Shown here in pieces: positions 42,074 to 50,716 of a DNA stretch of 64,000 bases. How positions within the stretch are numbered: position 1 is the first letter of the stretch; each line of letters starts with the position of its first letter. The stretch comes from Arthrobacter sp. PM3 (GTDB lineage: Bacteria > Actinomycetota > Actinomycetes > Actinomycetales > Micrococcaceae). Under the pieces are notes generated by a model that saw only the letters and a program-made list of their open reading frames with translations, was not told the origin of the DNA and ran no database searches. The position numbers and the translations under genes are program-made. The stretch spans positions 186,001 through 250,000 of the forward strand of contig NZ_CP022314.1 in NCBI RefSeq assembly GCF_003352915.1, given 5' to 3'.

Positions 42074-42931
42074 ATGAACACCAGCAGCAGCCGCAGGGCC
42101 AACGTGGGGTCGGGGCAGGCCGCAGTGAGCCGGGCCGGGGCACGGGCCGGAGCACGGGCCGCCGGACTCGGAGCCCTGACGCTCGCGCTGCTCCTGGCCG
42201 GCTGCACGCCGCCGGCCCCGCAGCCCTCCGCCGGCAGCCAGCCGGCGTCCCCCTCCGCCACGGCGACGGCCGCCACGACGTCGGCGACACAGACAGCGAC
42301 ACCGTCGGCGAGCCCGGCGCCGTCGTTGAGCGGCGATGCTGACGAAACCGCCCCGCCGCAGCCCGGCGACAAGGTGATTTCCTCCACGATCACGCACGAC
42401 TGGGCCGTTCCAGGGCCCAATGCGCCGTTCCGCACGGACCACCAGAACCCCGTGCCGGTCGCGCCGCCGCCGGCGCCTCCCTTGCCCGCTCTCCATGCCA
42501 TCGGGGCGGGCCAGCATCCCTCCGACGCCCCGCCCTATGACCAGCTGAGCTTCCGGTTCACCGGCGGGTTTCCCAGTTACGACGTCGAGACTGTTGACGA
42601 ACTCGTCGCCGACGGCAGCGGACAGCCCATCGACATGCCCGGCACCGGTTCGATCCTCGAAGTGACGTTCCACGGCGCCCAGGCGCACACCGCCGACGGC
42701 ACGGCCAGCACCGTGACGAGTGCCCCGGCGCCGGCGATCGGGTACAAGGCGCTCACGAGCTACGCGCCGGCCGGGGACTTCGAGGGGGTGCTCAGTTACG
42801 GGATCGGCGTGGGCCGTCCGATGGAGACGGTCCCGGAGACCAGGGTCCGGGTCTTTGAGGTGGAGAAAATCGAACAGGGCCAGCACCTGTACGTGGTGGC
42901 GGTCCAGCTGGACGCGACCAACTGGAAGTAG
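42074..42931 (+). CDS. lipoprotein with AMIN-like domain
   Basis: A 285-residue lipoprotein. Signal region LGALTLALLLAGC with Cys at about 42, then a low-complexity Thr/Ser/Ala/Pro spacer (45-100) and a C-terminal beta domain with PYDQLSFRFTGGFPSYDVETVDEL and FEGVLSYGIGVGRP, the pattern called AMIN-like in actinobacteria. AMIN relatives bind cell-wall or envelope material. AGGGGAGG lies 6 bases before ATG 42074. It is divergent from the universal stress gene and ends before a hairpin. Confidence 0.82.
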   Translation: MNTSSSRRANVGSGQAAVSRAGARAGARAAGLGALTLALLLAGCTPPAPQPSAGSQPASPSATATAATTSATQTATPSASPAPSLSGDADETAPPQPGDKVISSTITHDWAVPGPNAPFRTDHQNPVPVAPPPAPPLPALHAIGAGQHPSDAPPYDQLSFRFTGGFPSYDVETVDELVADGSGQPIDMPGTGSILEVTFHGAQAHTADGTASTVTSAPAPAIGYKALTSYAPAGDFEGVLSYGIGVGRPMETVPETRVRVFEVEKIEQGQHLYVVAVQLDATNWK

Positions 42932-42958
42932 GCCGGCCCAGAAGTGCCGGACAAAGCA

Positions 42959-42989
42959 GACGAGCCGCGGATGGTCTCCGCGGCTCGTC
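42959..42989 (+). terminator. hairpin after AMIN-like lipoprotein gene
   Basis: A perfect 13-bp stem (42959-42971 with 42977-42989), TGGTC loop; only a weak T run follows. It lies between convergent genes. Confidence 0.6.
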
Positions 42990-43054
42990 CGTTGTTCCGG
43001 TTGGACCGGTCCCCGGGAAGGGATTGCCTTCCCGGCAGCTTGTTGGGTGGGTGC

Positions 43055-44410
43055 CTAGGCGTGGGCCTTGATGGCCGCGGCCAGGACCTCCAGGCCGTCC
43101 AGCAGCAGTTCGTCGCTGATGACCAGCGGCGGCAGCAGCCGGATGACGTTGCCGTAGGTGCCGCAGGTGAGGATGATGACACCCTCCTTGAGGCAGGCGG
43201 CGGCGACGGCCTTGGTCAGCTCCGGGTTCGGCTCCTTGGAACCGGCCTGGACGAGCTCGATCGCCAGCATGGCGCCGCGGCCGCGGACATCGCCGATCAC
43301 CGGCTGCTCAGCCGCGAGGGCGCGCAGCTTGCCGAGGGCAAGCTCTTCGATGTGCTTGGCGCGGGCGTTGAGGCCGTACTGCTCCATCGAACCGATCGAC
43401 GCGAGCGCCGCGGCGCACGCCACCGGGTTGCCGCCGTAGGTCCCGCCGAGACCGCCCGGGTGGACGGCGTCGAGGAGGTCCGCACGGCCGGTGATGGCGG
43501 AGAGCGGCATGCCGCCGGCGATGCCCTTGGCCATGGTCAGGATGTCCGGGACGACTCCTTCGTGGTTCACGGCGAACCATTCGCCGGTGCGGCAGAAGCC
43601 GGACTGGACCTCATCGGCGATGAAGACGATGCCCTTGTCCTTGGCCCATGCGGCCAGGGCCGGCAGAAAGCCCTCGGCCGGGACGATGAAGCCGCCCTCG
43701 CCCTGGATGGGTTCGATGATGATCGCGGCCACCTGGTCGCCGCCGATCTGCTTCTCGATCATGGTGATGGCGCGCTTGGCGGCCTCGGCACCGGTGATCT
43801 CCGGGTTCTCCTCGCGGTACGGGTAGCTCATCGGCATGCGGTAGACCTCGGGCGCGAACGGCCCGAAGTTGGTCTTGTACGGCATGGCCTTGGCGGTCAG
43901 CGCCATGGTCAGGTTGGTGCGGCCGTGGTAGGCGTGGTCGAACGCGACGACGGCGTCCCGGCCGGTGGCCAGGCGGGCCACCTTGATGGCGTTTTCGACG
44001 GCCTCGGCGCCGGAGTTGAACAGGACGGTGCGCTTCTCGTGGTCGCCCGGGGTGAGCCGGTTCAGCTGCTCGGCGACGGCGACATAGCCTTCGTAGGGCG
44101 TGACCATGAAGCAGGTGTGGGTGAAGTGCTCCACGGCCTCCTTCACGGCGCCGACGACGGCGGGGTCCGAGGCGCCGACGCTCGTCACGGCGATGCCGGA
44201 GCCGAGGTCGATGAAGGAGTTGCCGTCGACGTCATGGATGATCCCGCCGTCGGCGTCGGCCACGTACACCGGGACGCTGGACGCGACGCCGGCGGCCACA
44301 ACCGACTTGCGGCGCTCGGTCAGGGCGACGGACTTGGGGCCCGGGAAGTCTGCCTGGACGCGGCGCTTCTGCTCGAGCCGGTAGGTGATTTCGTGTGCGG
44401 TGGTGGTCAT
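43055..44410 (-). CDS. gabT: 4-aminobutyrate aminotransferase
   Basis: A 451-residue class III PLP aminotransferase. It has the GIAVTSVGASDPAVVGAVKEA start, LFNSGAEAVENAIKVAR, FIADEVQSGFCRTG with the cofactor Asp, and the AITGRADLLDAVHPGGLGGTYGGNPVACAAAL end. The PLP lysine normally sits in an IxK motif; here it is expected in the TMAKGIAGGMPL segment. It transfers the amino group of GABA to 2-oxoglutarate, yielding succinate semialdehyde. It follows the aminobutyraldehyde dehydrogenase gene on the same strand across about 107 bases. A GAAAGG site precedes the ATG. Confidence 0.93.
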   Translation of the reverse strand: MTTTAHEITYRLEQKRRVQADFPGPKSVALTERRKSVVAAGVASSVPVYVADADGGIIHDVDGNSFIDLGSGIAVTSVGASDPAVVGAVKEAVEHFTHTCFMVTPYEGYVAVAEQLNRLTPGDHEKRTVLFNSGAEAVENAIKVARLATGRDAVVAFDHAYHGRTNLTMALTAKAMPYKTNFGPFAPEVYRMPMSYPYREENPEITGAEAAKRAITMIEKQIGGDQVAAIIIEPIQGEGGFIVPAEGFLPALAAWAKDKGIVFIADEVQSGFCRTGEWFAVNHEGVVPDILTMAKGIAGGMPLSAITGRADLLDAVHPGGLGGTYGGNPVACAAALASIGSMEQYGLNARAKHIEELALGKLRALAAEQPVIGDVRGRGAMLAIELVQAGSKEPNPELTKAVAAACLKEGVIILTCGTYGNVIRLLPPLVISDELLLDGLEVLAAAIKAHA

Positions 44411-44517
44411 GGGAAGGCCTTTCTAAGCGTGCGGTTGATGCGCGCGGGTTATTGCGTCAGTTCAGTCTTGCGCCGGCGGCTGCGGCAGTTGTGCGGGACG
44501 TTTGAGCGCCCGGCGCG

Positions 44518-45948
44518 TCAGGCGTCCAGCGCGCTCATCACGTGCTTGATGCGGGTGTAGTCCTCCACGCCGTACATGGACAGGTCCTTGCCGTAGCCGG
44601 ACTGCTTGAAACCTCCGTGCGGCATTTCGGCGGTGAGGAGGATGTGGGTGTTGATCCAGACGGCGCCGAAGTCGAGGTCGCGGCTCAGGCGCATCGCGGT
44701 GCCGTGGTTGGTGGTCCAGACGCTCGAGGCGAGGGCGTAGTCGACGTCGTTCGCCAGTTCCACAGCCTCTTCCTCGGTGCTGAACTTCTGCACCGTAATG
44801 ACCGGGCCGAACGCTTCCTTCTGCACGATGTCATCGCTTTGCCGGGCGCCGGTGACGATCGTGGGCTCGAAGAAGAAGCCCTTGTCCCCGGCCTGGTGCC
44901 CGCCGGTCTCGATCCTGCAGTTCTCCGGCAGGGACTCCACCAGGGACTTGACGGCGTTGAAGTGGTTGACGTTGTTCAGCGGGCCGAAGTAGTTGTCTTC
45001 GTCGTTCTGCGAACCGGTGCGCAGCGTCTTGGTGTGCTCGACGAGGGCGGCGACGAGGTCATCGTACGCGGCATCCTCCACGAGGACGCGGGCGATCGCT
45101 GTGCAGTCCTGGCCGGCGTTGAAGAACGCGAACTCGGCGATGGCCGCGGCGCTCTTCTTGATGTCGGCGTCGGCGAACACCACCGCGGGGGCCTTGCCCC
45201 CGAGCTCCAGGTGGGCGCGCTTGAGCCCCTTGGCGGCACCCGAGGCGACCGCGATGCCGGCGCGAACGGACCCGGTGATGGACACCAGGCCAGGGACCTT
45301 GTGATCGACCATCATGGCGCCGGTCTCGCCGGTGCCCAGGACCACGTTCAGCACGCCGGCCGGGAAGATCTCGCCGGCGAGCCGGGCCAGGACCAGGGTG
45401 GACTCCGGCGTGGTGTCCGACGGCTTGAGGACCACGGTGTTGCCGGCGGCCAGAGCGGGGCCGATCTTCCAGATGGCCATGAGGAACGGGTAGTTCCACG
45501 GGGCGACCTGGGCCACGACGCCGATCGGCTCGCGCCGGACATAGGAGGTGTGGCCTTCGAAGTATTCGCCGGCGGACTTGCCTTCCATGATCCGGGCGGC
45601 GCCGGCAAAGAAGCGCAGCTGGTCAGCGCCGGCGGCTACTTCCTCGGACGCGATCAGCGACCGGACCTGGCCGGTGTTGCGGTGCTGGGCTTCCACGAGC
45701 TCGTCGCTGTTGGCCTCAACGGCGTCGGCAAGCTTGAGCAGCATGAGCTGGCGCTGCCCCGGCGTGGTGTGCTTCCAGGTCTTGAAGGCGTTCTTGGCCG
45801 CCGTCATGGCGGCGTCGACGTCAGCCTGCACCGAGACCGGCGCCTGGGCCACCACGTCGCCGTTGGTGGGGTTCACAATGGGCAGCAACCCTGTGCCGGC
45901 GGGGGTGACGAACTCGCCGTTAATGAAGTTCTGCAAGGTTTGGACCAC
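44518..45948 (-). CDS. gamma-aminobutyraldehyde / aldehyde dehydrogenase
   Basis: A 476-residue NAD-dependent ALDH. It has APWNYPFLMAIWKIGPALAAGNTVVLKPSD, the LELGGKAPAVVFADAD motif with the catalytic Glu, and the nucleophile in FNAGQDCTAIARVLV. This active site and the INTHILLTAEMPHGGFKQSGYGKDLS end are typical of aminobutyraldehyde and betaine aldehyde dehydrogenases (PatD/YdcW/PuuC). With gabT and a PucR regulator it belongs to putrescine/GABA breakdown. GTG 45948 has AGAGG upstream; the extra 9 residues of the longer frame are not supported. Confidence 0.9.
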   Translation of the reverse strand: MVQTLQNFINGEFVTPAGTGLLPIVNPTNGDVVAQAPVSVQADVDAAMTAAKNAFKTWKHTTPGQRQLMLLKLADAVEANSDELVEAQHRNTGQVRSLIASEEVAAGADQLRFFAGAARIMEGKSAGEYFEGHTSYVRREPIGVVAQVAPWNYPFLMAIWKIGPALAAGNTVVLKPSDTTPESTLVLARLAGEIFPAGVLNVVLGTGETGAMMVDHKVPGLVSITGSVRAGIAVASGAAKGLKRAHLELGGKAPAVVFADADIKKSAAAIAEFAFFNAGQDCTAIARVLVEDAAYDDLVAALVEHTKTLRTGSQNDEDNYFGPLNNVNHFNAVKSLVESLPENCRIETGGHQAGDKGFFFEPTIVTGARQSDDIVQKEAFGPVITVQKFSTEEEAVELANDVDYALASSVWTTNHGTAMRLSRDLDFGAVWINTHILLTAEMPHGGFKQSGYGKDLSMYGVEDYTRIKHVMSALDA

Positions 45949-46082
45949 GATGTGCAACCTCTTTCTTACTGCCAATGACGGATGTGGGGCTGGTCACGAG
46001 CCTATGCCAGCGCGGCACGCCAGGGAATAGGCACCTGCACACCATCTCCGCGAAGCTTTAGTGCGCTTGCCCAGCACCCGGC

Positions 46083-46088
46083 TATCCT
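46083..46088 (+). promoter_or_regulatory. -10 element of pucR-type gene
   Basis: TATCCT, 6 bases before ATG 46095. Confidence 0.5.
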
Positions 46089-46094
46089 GAATCC

Positions 46095-47537
46095 ATGGCC
46101 ATTTCACTCGCCGCGCTGCTGGGGGTTCCGTCCCTCAAACTCACCAAGGCCGGTCTCGCCGAGACCACGTCGCACCAAGACATTCTCTGGGTGGCGGTCA
46201 CGGAGCAGGAGGATCCGCAGCGCTTCCTCAACGGCGGTGAACTGATCCTGACCACGGGCATGCGGCTCAAGAGTGCCGCGGAGCAGCGCCGCTTCGTGCG
46301 CCAGGTCCAGCGGGCCGGGGCCGTGGGGATCGGTTTCGGCGTCGGCCTGACGCACGACGTCGTGCCACCGGCCCTCATCGCGGAGGCCAACCGCTGGGGG
46401 CTGCCGGTGGTGGAGGTGCCCTACGAGACCCCGTTCATCGCGATCGGCAAGCTCGTGGCCGATGCCCAATCGGCGGACCACTTCGTCAAGCTCGAGCGGC
46501 TCATCGCCGGGCACCAGATCCTGGCCCGGGCCCTGCTCACCGGCGGCGGCCTGGCCGAGCTCCTCAAGCACCTGGGCTCGATGCTGCGCACCGAGATCAT
46601 CCTGACCCAGTTCACCGCGCAGCTGTACAACAGCATGCCCGGCCATCCGGCCCCGACCGCCGAGGGCTGGGCCTCCTACCCCATCCCGACGGGCCGCCGC
46701 GACGCCTGCACGCTGTGGGTGAAGCAGCCCTTCGAGGACTCGGGCATTGTCGGCTACGCCCAGAACCTGATCAGCGTCGAGCTGAACAACATGGTCAAGC
46801 AGCGCCAGGCCCAGCGCGCCCTGGCCGGCCAGGTCCTCGAGGACGTCATTCACGGAACGCTGGAGACGTCCGAGGCCACCCGGCGGCTTGCCGGCGTCGG
46901 CATCAACAGCACCCGCAAAAACGTGGTTCTGCTCGCCGAGTCGGCCGCCCACCACAAGCAGCTCGGGAGCTCCTCCCTGCCCCAGCCGCTCGAGAACGCG
47001 GTCAGCGCCGTCGTCGGGAAAGACCTCGTGGTGGTGACGCCCGACGACGGCAGCGGCGCCAGCACCCTCGCCCGCGGCCTCAGCGACCACCTGGCCGAGG
47101 CCGGAATCCATGCCACGATCGGCATCGGCGGGGCCTACACCAAGCCCAACGGCCTGCGCTGGAGCTACTTCGAGGCCCGCGACGCGGCCACCCACGGCCT
47201 GCCGGTCAACGAACCCGAGCGGCTGAGCCTGACCTCGCTGCTGCTGGCCAGCGAGGACGTTCCGTTGGCGGACATGGCCAACGAGTCGCTGAACCCCCTG
47301 CGGGCCTTCGACGCGGCGCACGGCGCCGAGCTCATGACCACGCTGGAGAGCTACCTGAACAACAACGGCTCGGTGGCCGCCGTCGCCGAGGAACTCACCC
47401 TGCACCGCAACACGGTCCGCTACCGGCTGGCCCAGATCACCGACCTGACCGGCTATGACCCGGCCCAGACGGCGGACCGGGTGCAGCTCTGGCTGGCGCT
47501 GGCTGTCCAGCGGCTCGGCGCCCGCCACCCGCGCTGA
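46095..47537 (+). CDS. PucR-family transcriptional regulator (GABA-type)
   Basis: A 480-residue regulator. The N-terminal PucR domain has the ILWVAVTEQEDPQRFLNGGELILTTGM pattern, and the C-terminal CdaR-like HTH reads MTTLESYLNNNGSVAAVAEELTLHRNTVRYRLAQITDLTGYDP. It is divergent from the aldehyde dehydrogenase-gabT unit with 146 bases between, and most likely controls it, probably in response to GABA or polyamine intermediates. A TATCCT -10 lies 6 bases before ATG 46095, a leaderless arrangement. Confidence 0.9.
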   Translation: MAISLAALLGVPSLKLTKAGLAETTSHQDILWVAVTEQEDPQRFLNGGELILTTGMRLKSAAEQRRFVRQVQRAGAVGIGFGVGLTHDVVPPALIAEANRWGLPVVEVPYETPFIAIGKLVADAQSADHFVKLERLIAGHQILARALLTGGGLAELLKHLGSMLRTEIILTQFTAQLYNSMPGHPAPTAEGWASYPIPTGRRDACTLWVKQPFEDSGIVGYAQNLISVELNNMVKQRQAQRALAGQVLEDVIHGTLETSEATRRLAGVGINSTRKNVVLLAESAAHHKQLGSSSLPQPLENAVSAVVGKDLVVVTPDDGSGASTLARGLSDHLAEAGIHATIGIGGAYTKPNGLRWSYFEARDAATHGLPVNEPERLSLTSLLLASEDVPLADMANESLNPLRAFDAAHGAELMTTLESYLNNNGSVAAVAEELTLHRNTVRYRLAQITDLTGYDPAQTADRVQLWLALAVQRLGARHPR

Positions 47538-47564
47538 CAGCCCCCTTCCCACTGCAGCGCCACC

Positions 47565-47629
47565 GCAACGCGGGGTCAGATATCGCCCATCCCGGGGCCT
47601 TTCATGGGCGATATCTGACCCCGCGTTGC
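47565..47629. repeat. palindromic intergenic repeat, family A copy
   Basis: A perfect 26-bp inverted repeat: family core GCAACGCGGGGTCA plus block GATATCGCCCAT (47565-47590), complement at 47604-47629, 13-base loop. It lies 27 bases after the PucR stop. Confidence 0.92.
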
Positions 47630-47653
47630 TTTTGGGAGGTTCTCCGGACGGGA

Positions 47654-47700
47654 GATGTTCACCACTAAAGGCTGACTCTCAAACATCAAACGTCTAACCT
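47654..47700 (+). promoter_or_regulatory. promoter and candidate operator of MFS-gntR operon
   Basis: -35 CTGACT (47672-47677), 17-base spacer, -10 TAACCT (47695-47700), 6 bases before ATG 47707. The arms GATGTT (47654-47659) and AACATC (47682-47687) form a spaced inverted repeat over the promoter, a possible site for the operon's GntR protein. Confidence 0.5.
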
Positions 47701-47706
47701 TTAACC

Positions 47707-48939
47707 ATGGCTAGCAGCACCGCGGTTTCCGCCCTCCCCCAGACAGCTCCGCCCGGTACCGGACGCCCGCGCGGCGTGGTCGTCGCCGGCGTCGTGGCAC
47801 TCGTGCTGATCGGCCTCAACCTCCGCGCCGGCATCACCGGGTCCGCGGCGCTCTTCCATGACCTGCAGTCCGTACTCGGATACGGCCCGCTGATCGCGTC
47901 GCTGCTCCCCTCGATCCCGACCCTGTGCTTCGCGGTCGCCGGCGCGGCCACCGCCTGGCTCACGCGCCGGCTCGGCCTGGAAAAGGCCATCCTGCTCTCC
48001 CTCGTTATGCTCGCCGCAGGGCTGCTTCTGCGGGGCATCCCGTCCACCGGCATGCTGCTCGCCGGAACGGTGGCCGGAATGTCCGGGCTGGCCGTCTGCA
48101 ACGTGGCCATGCCGGCCTTCATCCGGGTTCACTTCGCGGACCGCACATCCCTCATGACCGCCCTCTACACCGTGACCATGACCACCGGGGCCACGGTCAC
48201 CGCCGTGCTGATCGTGCCGGTGGCACAGGCCCTGGGCTCACCGTCCGCCGGAGTGGGCGCCATCGGCTTCCTGGCCCTGTCCGCGTGCCTGGGCTTCCTG
48301 CCGATTGCGGTGCACGCCCACCGCAACGCCACCGCCGGCAAGGCCGCCCGCGTGTCCCCGTGGCCGCTGCTGCGCACCCGCACCGGGGCGCTGATCACGC
48401 TCGGCTTCACGGTGCAGGCGCTCCTGGCCTACGCCGTCCTGAGCTGGTTCCCCTACATGCTGGCCACCATGGGGCTCACCGCCTCGGACAGCGGGCTGAT
48501 GTTCGGGCTCATGCAGCTCATCTCCGTCCCCGCCGGGATGGTGCTGGTGGCCATCGGTTCGCGGCCCCGGATGCTGCGGCCCTCCTTCTACCTGGCCACG
48601 GTGACGATGGCGCTTGGCGTCCTGGCGATGCTTGTCCTGCCGGCGGCCCTTGCGCCGCTGACCGCGGTCCTGCTGGGCTTCGGACTCGGCATCTTCCCGC
48701 TGGTCATGGTGATGATCAGCCGCAGCGGCCGCACCACCGCCGAGACCACCGCGCTGTCCACCGTGGCCCAGTCGGCCGGCTACCTGCTGGCAACCCTCGG
48801 GCCGTTCGGCATGGGCCTGCTGCACAGCGCCACCGGCTCCTGGACCCCGCCGCTGGTTCTCCTGCTGGCAGTGGCCCTGGGCCAGATCGCCGTCGGCCAC
48901 CTGCTGACGGCCACCCCGGCAGGAAGGACCCGGCGATGA
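47707..48939 (+). CDS. MFS transporter, CynX/NimT type
   Basis: A 410-residue transporter with twelve helices. LVLIGLNLRAGITGSAALFHDLQSVLGYGPLIASLLPSIPTLCFAVAGAATAWLTRRLG is the CynX/NimT-family opening (NLR motif in helix 1). Members move cyanate, nitroimidazole-like or other small anions. The stop overlaps the GntR regulator start (ATGA), so the two form one operon, probably autoregulated. The start codon follows a -10 by 6 bases. Confidence 0.88.
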   Translation: MASSTAVSALPQTAPPGTGRPRGVVVAGVVALVLIGLNLRAGITGSAALFHDLQSVLGYGPLIASLLPSIPTLCFAVAGAATAWLTRRLGLEKAILLSLVMLAAGLLLRGIPSTGMLLAGTVAGMSGLAVCNVAMPAFIRVHFADRTSLMTALYTVTMTTGATVTAVLIVPVAQALGSPSAGVGAIGFLALSACLGFLPIAVHAHRNATAGKAARVSPWPLLRTRTGALITLGFTVQALLAYAVLSWFPYMLATMGLTASDSGLMFGLMQLISVPAGMVLVAIGSRPRMLRPSFYLATVTMALGVLAMLVLPAALAPLTAVLLGFGLGIFPLVMVMISRSGRTTAETTALSTVAQSAGYLLATLGPFGMGLLHSATGSWTPPLVLLLAVALGQIAVGHLLTATPAGRTRR

Positions 48940-49616
48940 CCCTCACTGCCTCACACCGCCCGCCGCTGGCGGAGGAAATCACGGCCAAACTGCGCGCGCT
49001 GATCCATTCGGGGGAATGGCCGCTGCAGCAGCGCATCCCGGCGGAACCGGAGCTCATGGCGGCGTTCGGCGTCTCCCGCGGGACACTGCGCGAGGCCATC
49101 AAAGCACTGGCCCACTGCGGGATGCTGGAAGTCCGTCGCGGGGACGGCACGTATGTGCGTGCCACCAGCGAGATCGCCGGGGCCACCCAGCGGATGCAGC
49201 AGGACCATTCCCAGGAGCACATCCTCGAAGTCCGGGTGGGGCTGGACACCCAGGCCGCCCGGCTCGCCGCCCGCCACGCCACGGACGACGACGTCGAGGC
49301 CCTGCGGGCGCTGCTCACCGAACGCCGCGACGCGTGGCTGGCCGGAGACTACGCCGGCTGGGCCCGCGCCGATTGGGACTTCCATGTGCGGGTGGCCCAG
49401 GCCTCCGCCAACCCGCTGCTGCACGAGCTGTACAGCAGCTTCGGCGCGGTCTTCCACAACGACCTGCTCCGGCAGCAGCGGCGGGGAGGATTCAACGGAC
49501 TGCCGCTCGAAGGCCATGACGAACTCGTAGAGGCCATCGCCGTGCGGGACGAGGCCGCCGCCGTCGAAAGCGTCACCCGGAACCTCAACACCTGCGCCGA
49601 GTGGCTCCGGGCGTAG
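48936..49616 (+). CDS. GntR/FadR-family regulator
   Basis: A 226-residue regulator. The winged helix has LAEEITAKLRALIHSGEWPLQQRIPAEPELMAAFGVSRGTLREAIKALAHCGMLEVRRGDGTYV, and the C-terminal FCD domain has a metal-type helical bundle: RVGLDTQAARLAARHATDDD ... DWDFHVRVAQASANPLL ... GHDELVEAI. The His/Asp ligands of FCD domains are likely in DFHVRVA and EGHDEL. It is encoded 4 bases into the end of the MFS gene and probably represses that operon in response to the transported compound. Confidence 0.92.
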   Translation: MTLTASHRPPLAEEITAKLRALIHSGEWPLQQRIPAEPELMAAFGVSRGTLREAIKALAHCGMLEVRRGDGTYVRATSEIAGATQRMQQDHSQEHILEVRVGLDTQAARLAARHATDDDVEALRALLTERRDAWLAGDYAGWARADWDFHVRVAQASANPLLHELYSSFGAVFHNDLLRQQRRGGFNGLPLEGHDELVEAIAVRDEAAAVESVTRNLNTCAEWLRA

Positions 49617-49660
49617 CTTCCTAGGGTTTTTCCAAGGCCGCGGTACCAAGCTCAGTCTCA

Positions 49661-49694
49661 GCCGTGCCCCTGCGCCCAGCAGCAGGGGCTCGGC
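49661..49694 (+). terminator. hairpin after MFS-gntR operon
   Basis: A 13-bp stem with one mismatch (49661-49673 with 49682-49694), 8-base loop. It lies about 45 bases after the GntR stop, but without a strong T run. Confidence 0.5.
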
Positions 49695-49854
49695 GCTTCA
49701 TTAGGGTCTTAGTGCCGTAGACCGGACACTGCCCCGGGTCAACACTGAGACTTGCAGGACGCTGCACGCGCATGCACGCGGTTTGGGCGCAGGCCGGATC
49801 CCGTAACGCGGCTTCCTGATTCGCCCCGGCAAGCACCCGGCGAGGAGGTCGACG

Positions 49855-50688
49855 GTGGGCAAGAAAAAGAAGAAGAACGCCGACAAACAGGCAGGCCCTG
49901 ACGGGCAGTCCCGGAAAAAGATGCCCCGCAAGGAATACGAAGCCGAGATGGCTAACCTGCAAGGCGAACTGGTCGCGATGCAGGAATGGGTGAAGGCCAC
50001 CGGAGCCAAGGTCTGCATCGTGTTCGAGGGACGCGACACGGCCGGCAAGGGCGGAACGATCAAACGGATCGTCGAACGGGTCAGCCCCCGGGTGTTCCGG
50101 GTAGTGGCGCTGCCGACTCCCACCGACCGGGAGAAGTCGCAGATGTACCTGCAGCGTTATATGGGGCATTTCCCGGCGGCCGGCGAAGTGGTCATCTTCG
50201 ACCGCAGCTGGTACAACCGGGCGGGCGTGGAGCGCGTGATGGGCTTCTGCACCCCGGAGCAGACACAGCGGTTCCTGGACATGACACCGCTGGTGGAGAA
50301 GGCGATGGTCGACTCCGGGATCATCCTGCTCAAGTACTGGCTCGAAGTCAGCCCCGACGAGCAGACCCGGCGGCTGGAGAGCCGCAAGGACGATCCGCGC
50401 AAGACGTGGAAGCTGTCGCCGATGGACCTGAAGTCCTACAGCCGGTGGTATGACTACTCCCGGGCCAGGGACGCCATGTTTGAGGCCACCGACACCGCGT
50501 GGGCGCCGTGGTATGTCGCCAACAACGACGTCAAGAAGCGCGGCCGGCTCAACATCATCAGCCACCTGCTCAGCCAGGTGCCCTACGAGCCCTTCCCGGG
50601 GCTCGACGTCGAACTGCCCAAGCGCCAGAAGCCCGGCAACTACCGCGAGCCGACCCTGGCAGTGCGGCGCATCCCCACTCCGTTCTGA
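49855..50688 (+). CDS. ppk2: polyphosphate kinase 2
   Basis: A 277-residue kinase. A Lys-rich start (KKKKKNADK) leads to the PPK2 core: Walker A FEGRDTAGKGGTIKR (about 58-72), Walker B VIFDRSWYNRAGVE, and lid residues in RRLESRKDDPRKTWKLSPMD. It phosphorylates (deoxy)nucleoside mono- or diphosphates from polyphosphate, or the reverse. It is followed after 28 bases by a P-type ATPase gene in the same direction, so co-transcribed. GTG 49855 has GGAGG 8 bases upstream. Confidence 0.92.
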   Translation: MGKKKKKNADKQAGPDGQSRKKMPRKEYEAEMANLQGELVAMQEWVKATGAKVCIVFEGRDTAGKGGTIKRIVERVSPRVFRVVALPTPTDREKSQMYLQRYMGHFPAAGEVVIFDRSWYNRAGVERVMGFCTPEQTQRFLDMTPLVEKAMVDSGIILLKYWLEVSPDEQTRRLESRKDDPRKTWKLSPMDLKSYSRWYDYSRARDAMFEATDTAWAPWYVANNDVKKRGRLNIISHLLSQVPYEPFPGLDVELPKRQKPGNYREPTLAVRRIPTPF

Positions 50689-50716
50689 GCAGTGCCCCGG
50701 CGATGAGGAGGAAGTC

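Noticed and set aside
46104..47552. 482-codon frame opposite the PucR gene
   Set aside because: Mirror frame; the plus strand encodes a complete PucR regulator.
49740..49760. Possible hypoxia-type box upstream of ppk2
   Set aside because: Only scattered GGGTC/GAGAC similarity; no symmetrical consensus.
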